A stretch of DNA of 64,000 nt from assembly GCA_029339505.1 (NCBI GenBank), contig JAQISU010000096.1, positions 9,188,001 through 9,252,000 on the forward strand. Direction: 5' to 3'. The notes beneath the pieces are model-generated. The model saw only the letters and a list, made by a program, of their open reading frames with translations, searched no databases and was not told where the DNA came from. A program made the position numbers and the translations under genes. Below, piece by piece: positions 57,071 to 64,000 of the stretch; position 1 is the first letter of the stretch; every line of letters starts with the position of its first letter. The DNA is from Unio delphinus (taxonomy: Eukaryota; Mollusca; Bivalvia; Unionida; Unionidae).

Positions 57071-58338
57071 ATGGCAGACTTACAACAGAGTTGCACACCC
57101 GTCAGTGAAAAATATATTTCGTCCAGTAATATTGCAAATTCGAACAACACTGGACTTGTAGGACTGATGTTCAGAGATAAGGTGACAGATGACATAATAT
57201 TCGTCACAGAATATTTTCTTAACCCGATCATTTCTGTGTTTGGGTTGATTGGCAGCGTCATCAGCATTGCTGCTTTTCTCCTGCAACTCAAAATTCGAAC
57301 TTCAACATCCATCTGTATGGTGGCTCTTGCTGTGTCGAACAGCCTATTCCTTATCACTAACGCCATCTGGAAGTCCACCTGCATCATCAAGAGCTCAGAC
57401 ATGGCCTTGTATTGCAAATATAACGCTTACAGATTCTCTGTTCTATTCTACCTGAAAAGCAGCTTCAGTCGGATATCTTCTTGGTTGATGGTGGTAATTG
57501 CCTCGGAGAAAATGGTGGCCGTCAAGTTTCCTCTGAAAGTCAAGATCTACTTTACAAAAAGAAATATATCGGTACTTATAATCATATATCGACCGCAACC
57601 TTTCTCTTCATGTCACCGTTTTGTCTAATATTTAAAGTGGATTACATATATGATCGGAGCTTGCAAGCCATTAGGGTTTACATGAAGGAAACGAAATACT
57701 ACAGAGATTATACAGACCTGATTGATAACTATATAAATTATTTCCTGGTTATTGCTTTCAGATATTTACCAATGGCTTTGGTAGTTGTCGTCAATACCAA
57801 AATTGGGATAGCACTATGGAAGAATAGGCGCTTTAGACAGATGACTTTTCCTAACAGCAGAAATGTGTCCAACTCTGGAGAAGAACGTAGGGTAACATTC
57901 GTGCTGGTTACAGTTGTGACAGTTTTCATAATATGTCTCCTTCCCGTAAATGTCCACGTCGCCGTCACGATGGTCGTTGAGGAGTACAGCTTGTACCGAA
58001 AGTATCATGACCTATACATCATCATGAGCAATATTTCACTCCTGCTCGAACTGCTAAATTCCTCGGTTATTCTCTTCGTATATATGGCGACGAATAAACA
58101 ATTTATGAAAATGTTTTGCAAATGCACATATAAACATTGAATCGTTGCTTTACCGGATAACTCTCCTGAGGATAAGTTATTGGAGACCCAGCCAAAAGCT
58201 GAGGGAATGTCAACATTTGAGTTGCCACATACGACAGCAATTGAGTTTCCAGGTACGACTAAGACCGTGTTGGCACTTGAAGTGAGAAGTACGAATCATC
58301 TTGACCAATCCAGCCAAGATGAAAGCACGATGATCTAA
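57071..58338 (+). pseudogene. Rhodopsin-family GPCR, intronless, one frameshift and one premature stop
   Basis: ATG 57071. The first frame (57071-57628) has a Ser/Asn-rich N-terminus with NNT glycosylation site, then TM1 IISVFGLIGSVISIAAFLL, TM2 SICMVALAVSNSLFLI, TM3 with WLMVVIASEKMVAVKFPLK (DRY-equivalent EKM). A one-base shift at about 57575-57595, in TM4, moves the gene to the frame 57481-58140. That frame carries TM5 YFLVIAFRYLPMALVVVVN, TM6 VTFVLVTVVTVFIICLLPVN and TM7 LLELLNSSVILFVYM (NSSVILF replaces NPxxY). After the TGA at 58138 the same frame stays open 65 more codons to TAA 58338, rich in Ser/Thr/Glu like a receptor tail. It looks like a lophotrochozoan orphan/peptide-receptor type. 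Ligand unknown. Confidence 0.8.
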
Positions 58339-58530
58339 TTACCTTGCCCTTTATTTATGGACATGTAGAATAGTAAATTGTCGGGTTCAAACACTTTGAG
58401 ACATGTGTTACGACTCTATGGTCTCAAAATAAATTAAAAAAAGAGCGAAGACCAATAAATTTATTAGGATAAAAATATAATTTATTCCCCACCTAAAATA
58501 GAAAGTGAACAAGTACAAATAACTCACAGT

Positions 58531-58795
58531 ATGGTTGTTGTTGTTGTTGTTGTTGTTGTTTTTGTAGGGTTTAACGCCATTTTTCAGAACAAGATATGCT
58601 ATACATGGCTGCCAGTATTATTGGTGGAGGAAGAACCCGGGAAAACCCCCAGAAAGAACCACCGACTCACGAGAAGCTACTGGCAAGCTTTCTCACATAA
58701 CTACATTCGCCGAATCTTAGACTCGAACCCACGCAGAGGTGAGATGGCAGTGATCCGTAACGGAGAGTGCTTTAGACCACTCGTCTACTGCCCTT
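58531..58795 (-). mobile_element. tRNA-derived SINE with (AAC)n tail
   Basis: On the minus strand: GTAGACGAGTGGTCTAAAGC (A box, about 58787-58768), TGGGTTCGAGTCTAAG (B box, about 58732-58717), a central body with GGTGGTTCTTTCTGGGGGTT and CCTCCACCAATAATACTGGC, and a 3' end GGCGTTAAACCCTACAAAAA with (AAC)n. The A/B spacing and Leu/Ser-tRNA-like head define an RNA polymerase III SINE. The GGCGTTAAA-type end resembles the LINE 3' end at 36.6 kb (GCGCCGTTAAAATTC), which may be its mobilising partner. Confidence 0.8.
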
Positions 58796-58829
58796 CTCCC
58801 CCCCCCAGCTCACAGTATGGTAAATGAAA

Positions 58830-60950
58830 TCTTAACAGTCCGACGTATTTTACCAAGTCCAAAAATAAAGAGTAATCTAAATGAGCACCAGTGGTATTCC
58901 GAATGATTCCCACTAATGTACTGATGTTTCCATAGTAACGAATGAATCACACTGATATAATCCCAAGATGTCTCTCAATGAATTCACATTAATCCCGAAG
59001 TAGCTACCATTCCAAATCTAAATAATTCGAGCACTTTTTAAACCTCGAGAATGCTTGAATTAAATAAATTAATTCTCTAAATTAAATACAACTGACTACC
59101 ATCCAAGACTGGTGTTTATTACTAAGGATATCTCTATTTTCAGAAACAAATTAAAGTCGCATATTTTTAAAAAAAATATGATTGCATCACGAAAACAATA
59201 TAGATGTTAACCAGTCAGAATTCGTGATAGCCTCGTCCTGAATTAGCATAATAGTACAAACCAATCTTAGAACTTTATGAACCAATACGCTCTATGATTA
59301 TAAAAATGACTTCTAAGAGCACAAACGGATTCATAAAGAAAGTTTATTGAAGATATTAACGCAATAACCCTCGGAAACTATGATAATGAAAATAAATACA
59401 CAGAATATATACGCAGATAAACATAATACAAGTAGAAGTGACCATTATTTACAACGTCAAGGATTTTAAATTGGTCAACCATAAATAATGATGGGTATAA
59501 TGATCGTGATCCATCACTGTTAGTTTTATTTATCTCCTTACTCCAGGAAATAACGCTGATTTGTAACAGTATACTATTTAAAAATTTTGCCATTTTACCG
59601 ACAAGATTTTATCTTTTCATGGTGTCACTTAGACTTGTTTTGAGTCAGCTGTAAATTACTGTGCGATGTGCGAAACGTTTATAATATCTCAAAGACGCTT
59701 GAATTGTAATGCAATTAGTACCATCTGTTTTATTTTTTATTGCAGTTTGTTCTTAAGACAAACAATTTTTTGGATCTTTCAGAAATGAAATTGAAACACG
59801 GGAAATTAATCGCAACGTGTTATAATGATGCTTACAATAACAAATTCTCTAAAATACATTAAAATCGCCAACATGAAAGAAGGGAATGCTGCTGATGTCA
59901 CATTTTATGTTTTTTGCTTTCCGGTACAACAAATCCATGACGTTTTTAATGCATTAATTGAGTATTAGCAGAATAGACAATTTTGAGAAGATGGGGTTGA
60001 TCCCGTTTTTGCTAACACTGTATAAGAACACAGTGTAATTTTTATAATTTGCACTGGACCACCAACTTTCCAACACCAAATACGTTTGTGAATTAAACAT
60101 AAGCAAAACTAGGGCCGAAAACACATCCATATATGAAAATGCATGTTTAGGAGGGCAAATAAATATTTAGAAATAGAGGAATCTTGGTCCGAACGGTATG
60201 AATAAATTAGCAGATTCTTTAGGACGAAATGAATGCGAATGTTATATATCAAATGGTTGTATTAAAAGGAAACATACCAACATATTCCTAGACCTTGCTT
60301 CTGGAAAACAGTCCGTGCTAATGGATTTACAGAGATCTGCTCCGGAACTTTCATCCACCGTACAACTTAAAAATAACACAGTAACTTCATATTAAAATCT
60401 TGCATTAACCTTAAATACAATTAAATAATATATAATTGCGGTTCGCTAAAATAACCAACTGAGATAGAAAGGAGGAATAATTGATGCCAACTATGCAGAG
60501 ACAACTCATTTAGGAAACAGCTTAATGGTGGTGGTGATGGGGTATAAAAAGCAGAGCTTTGCATCAGTGCAGCTATTATGACAGAATGTTTAGTGAAAGT
60601 AAATACGATTGACATTTTCTTTAAATTGTATTAAAGTAATGTTTCACTCATTTATATTAAAGTAATTTTCTAAAATATATTAAGATTAATTTCATTTATC
60701 CGTAAATCACAACTATATATTAATGGAATAAAAGTGAATGCTCTTACAAGCAAAATGCACTGTACATTACGTGCTGTATCAACCCAGCAAGAGTCAGCAA
60801 GCCACACGATTAAACATTGGCATAATTCCAAGAAAAAGTTCTCATGCAGCAAACTTTGTGTCGAATGACTTAAAACAATATGGTTCTTATGTAGTAAAGA
60901 TGAGAACATCTTTCTAGCTAGGATGAATTATACACCCGTATACCGAGGGA
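58830..60950. other. Non-coding stretch, no gene recognised
   Basis: The 65-codon frame at 60198-60395 is open but lacks a recognisable domain. I would not call it a gene. Confidence 0.45.
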
Positions 60951-60984
60951 TGGCCATATTTGGTCATGCCGTTGTGCCTAGATA

Positions 60985-61067
60985 CATATAAATAAGCGCA
61001 AAAAACCGCTCAGGCCAGTTCCTTTCATCCTGAAGCTAGAAAATATTTGTCTCTTATTACAGGTAAG
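60985..61067 (+). promoter_or_regulatory. TATA box, initiator-like start and splice donor
   Basis: TATAAATA at 60987-60994 lies about 30 bp upstream of CAGTTCCTTTC (61016). The transcribed leader would end ATTACAG followed by GTAAGAAC (donor at 61063-61064). The leader recurs imperfectly at 61620-61667, ending TCTCGTTACAG. It could be a host promoter with a first exon, or the U3-R-U5 of an LTR. Confidence 0.35.
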
Positions 61068-61069
61068 AA

Positions 61070-62100
61070 CTGTCTATGTTCGAAAAATTCTTTAAGAAAT
61101 AGGCACTTTTAATGTTTGAGATTTGAATGGTAAAGTTCATATGTTTGCAACATTGTTCACTGAATTCTTTAATTTATAATACATTGTAATGGAATGAATA
61201 ATTGTTTTAAAGTATTCCTATTTAATTATATTTATGGTAATTTGTATTGTAAAAGACAAATTTCGCTACGAACTTCATGTTTAGATTGAAATAAAGTATT
61301 CTTTAAATAACAAAGAACAATATCTAGCAACATATTCCAAAAATCAATATTCTATTTCAAAATGAGTAAAATACATTTCTTAAAATTGATTGTTGCATTA
61401 ATTACAGCTATTACATTTTATACTCTTTGACTATCATGAAGTTGATCGAGAATTAACTATTCGTATTTTATTCTGTAATACAGAAATTATATAAATGAAT
61501 AAAGTTGGAAAGCTTAAAAAGAATGTGTAATTGTATAAGTATTTCATGTATTTTGAATATAAAGTTTATAGGTGTGTTTCTAGAATGTAGTAATATATGT
61601 GTGTTTATTATTTAAATAAAGTTCCTTTCGTACTGAATCTAGAAAAGATTTGTCTCTCTCGTTACAGATCAGATCCCATACCCTTTTTCCCCCAAGTCGT
61701 TTTTCATCATCTTTATGACACCCTTTTCTAAGGAACTCGTTCTTTTCTTCTCTCTATCGTTCCGGATTCCAAAATTAATGCCTCTCTAAGTTTATGAGGA
61801 CAATCACAAAAATCTCATAAAAGTTCGCATAAAACAGCGTTTGATGAATAATCATCTATGTTTATATGTAGTAAGATATATTTCCACCAGAACGCTAAAT
61901 CACAAATACATACTGAGTATGAACAGGAAAGTGAGGCATATATTTTAAATATGATAGAAAAGAATAATATCCAGCAAAGACATAGAAATTGTATGCGTTT
62001 GCCAATGAATCAATATAAACGAGTGAGCCGTGTAATGAGAGCAAATGTATAATAGTTCATAATCTGAATGACTTTTCGAATGACTCACTGATTAAAATTC
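61070..62100. other. Non-coding stretch
   Basis: Apart from the repeated leader-like segment at 61620-61667, nothing is recognised. The frame 61858-62052 has no domain. Confidence 0.45.
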
Positions 62101-62104
62101 CAAG

Positions 62105-62272
62105 TAGTCTCGTGTACTTATAAACCATGTATACCTCTCGCTATAAGTAACTTAAATAGCCTTGTACACGTCTCATTATAAGTAACATAAATACAACGTA
62201 CACCTCTCGTTATAAGTAACTTAAATAACTTGTACACCTCTCGTTTTTAGTAACTTACATACATATGACGTT
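62105..62272. repeat. Tandem repeat, about 43-bp unit, four copies
   Basis: Units read (T)GTACACCTCTCGTTATAAGT then AACTTAAATA with variation. Confidence 0.85.
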
Positions 62273-63932
62273 ATTAAGGCTAGCCTACTGAAGGATATAA
62301 ATGTCTACAAAGTGATGACCCAGAAGGAAATCAATACCTGACCTCGCTGTGACCAGGAAATACACAACACAAGTCTCAGTACAAAAATTTATTAGTGATA
62401 TATTCCAGGTTAAGTACTGCATGACTGGAGGAATAATTAAAATACAGCCCGTTTTAATCATGAACACACATAAAGGCAGATATAAAATCTTTGAAATCTA
62501 AGGAATTGTGGTACAACAATATTTCAAACTGAAACATAGACATACAAAATTGTAATATCTGAGAAAATTAATTTATCAGCAGGATATATCAAAACACAAA
62601 GTAATAGAAACTGAATTAACTCATTTTGGTCTATGGTTGAAGTAATAATGCAAAAGATGATGGTTTGAGAATAATGTACAAGAAAAATTTTAAATATATA
62701 ATTGAGCTCTTATTAGTATCGAAAGCTATACACATAAGACCAGATTAAGAAAATATCTCTACATTTGAAAACCTCCAATACGTAGCATAAAGAAAATCAT
62801 ATTGCTTACATATGATGAAAAATGTTAAAGAATCTCGTATATGCCAAAAAATACAGAAAAAATTAAAGTAAGATCAATTTTGAAAAAATAATAGCGTGCA
62901 GGTGCAAAAACGAAATTAAAATATAAAAATGACCCGTATGGGAGTCGTAAATCTCACCACGTTGACAAACGGACCGGGGACATTGTCTGCTAAGCTGAAT
63001 AGAACAAGATAAAATCGAACATCCAATCGGAATTGAGAGAGGGTGTGGTTACCATTTCAATCAAAATTTCATTTTGTATTTTCGAGCTAGGAACTTAGTA
63101 ATTGCCCAAACATCGTGTTGGAAGGTTATAAAGTAATAATCCGAGGAAACCATTCGCACGTTGGCGGGAAATCCTAGGAAATTCTAAGACAGACAAAAGT
63201 TCGTAAAGGGCAATAAGTTATTTACTCGATTGTTGTACACCTGTTCGGAAGGCGATATCAATTACAAAAATGCCTATTCAATAAAGTATTTTCCCATTGA
63301 TGATAATTTTAACATATATATTTTGAATTGCAAATAATTATTATTTTAGCATAGTTTTCACGTAACAAGGCGAGTTAGGGATTTCCAACATCTTTCCATG
63401 TTCTCCACTATAAAAAATGTTTCCAATAGTCTTCCAACTTTCATCGGTTTTCCAGCTAAATTCCAACTATACGGCAAATAAGACCTGGGAAAGTTCGAAT
63501 CGTTGGCTAACAAGATGGTGCACAAGCAATGAAACAAAAGAGCAGCTGAATTCCAAATCCGTTGATTACAGCAGCAGTCAGGTTTAAGGGTCAATACAGC
63601 AAGACGTCGGTGTCTACTTATAATTTTAGATTTCAGTTACGTCTGTCATTTATTTAGTGTTTATTCTGGAATTATTTTATGGCATTAACAATTTGACTAG
63701 TAAACGAATTTAAAAAAGATATAATGAAATTGTAGTACTTCAATGTTGAATTTCATTTTCTTGTATTATTCTAACATGAGTAATGTTTTGAAAATTCTAT
63801 ATTTCATCTAAAATTCATTTTATGAGTTTTAACTATCTATATATTCAACATTTAGTCCCTGTCTTCTGAGAAGATTTTTTAGTAACTCTCAGTTGTATAA
63901 ATGCAAAGGAGTTCTTCTTGAACTCGGGATAT
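62273..63932. other. Non-coding stretch
   Basis: No supported gene or repeat. Confidence 0.45.
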
Positions 63933-64000
63933 TGTTACGTATATTTGATTTAATTTATTTTTAATTTGTCAAATCCAAATTTGTCATTTAGAGTTTAAAA
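63933..64000 (+). mobile_element. Start of an LTR, truncated by the window edge
   Basis: TGTTACGTATATTTGATTTA and the following bases match the first ~65 bases of the solo LTR at 21696 (minus strand), including AAATTTGTCATTT. Whether it is another solo LTR or a full element cannot be seen. Confidence 0.7.

Noticed and set aside
58531..58827. 98-codon frame with Val run
   Set aside because: Antisense of the tRNA-derived SINE; the Val/Leu run is the (GTT)n tail.

Overview
The window looks like intergenic, repeat-dominated DNA from an animal nuclear genome, most likely a marine invertebrate (a mollusc, annelid or other lophotrochozoan is my best guess). The reasons are the A+T richness, the many microsatellites, several LINE families, a Penelope-like fragment, a tRNA-derived SINE, hAT-type and foldback MITEs, LTR elements, and one intronless rhodopsin-family GPCR. 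There are no bacterial operons, rRNA genes or CRISPR arrays.

Layout. 0-2.2 kb: decayed Ty3/gypsy-like fragment with the integrase before the reverse transcriptase. 3.1-6 kb: L1-like LINE split by a Penelope-like GIY-YIG fragment embedded in (TA)n. 6.9-11.8 kb: microsatellites, a tandem duplication carrying a hAT MITE with a clean 8-bp target-site duplication, and a minisatellite invaded by a 581-bp foldback element. 11.9-33.3 kb: a tangle of Polinton/Maverick (adintovirus-like) sequence. 33.7-38.4 kb: CR1/L2-like LINE interrupted by an I/Jockey-type LINE with an 8-bp target-site duplication. 38.4-39.1 kb: a 42-bp minisatellite. 39.2-43.1 kb: nothing recognised. 43.1-48.4 kb: L1/Tx1-like LINE. 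49.8-51.7 kb: RNase H end of an I/Jockey-type LINE plus tandem repeats. 51.9-53.5 kb: two paralogous blocks of serial hairpins with compensatory changes. 54.4-56.8 kb: CR1 and L1 pieces fused or nested. 57.1-58.3 kb: the GPCR (frameshifted). 58.5-58.8 kb: SINE. 60.9-64 kb: a promoter/splice-like motif, tandem repeats and the start of an LTR at the window edge.

The Polinton block is the centre of interest. A collinear copy (A) runs from about 13.19 to 27.98 kb: fibre-like coiled coil, two-TM protein and penton-like minor capsid (all +); protease, core-like peptide, double-jelly-roll major capsid protein and small proteins, HNH endonuclease and zinc protein (all -); a polymerase/SF1 helicase/HNH polyprotein (+); integrase and a DUF5679-phospholipase A2 protein (-); packaging ATPase (+). 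A third fragment at 11.9-13.15 kb repeats the core peptide and protease in opposite orientation. Copy B (28.24-33.08 kb) carries polymerase-helicase fused to fibre, TM and penton genes. All copies are broken by stops and frameshifts, so this is an old endogenous element. The major capsid frame, however, carries only one nonsense codon, and an 805-bp solo LTR later split the HNH gene. Polymerase and helicase lie in one uninterrupted frame, and the HNH domain follows directly. That replication polyprotein, and the hairpin-rich 51.9-53.5 kb blocks, are the two things I would follow up first.
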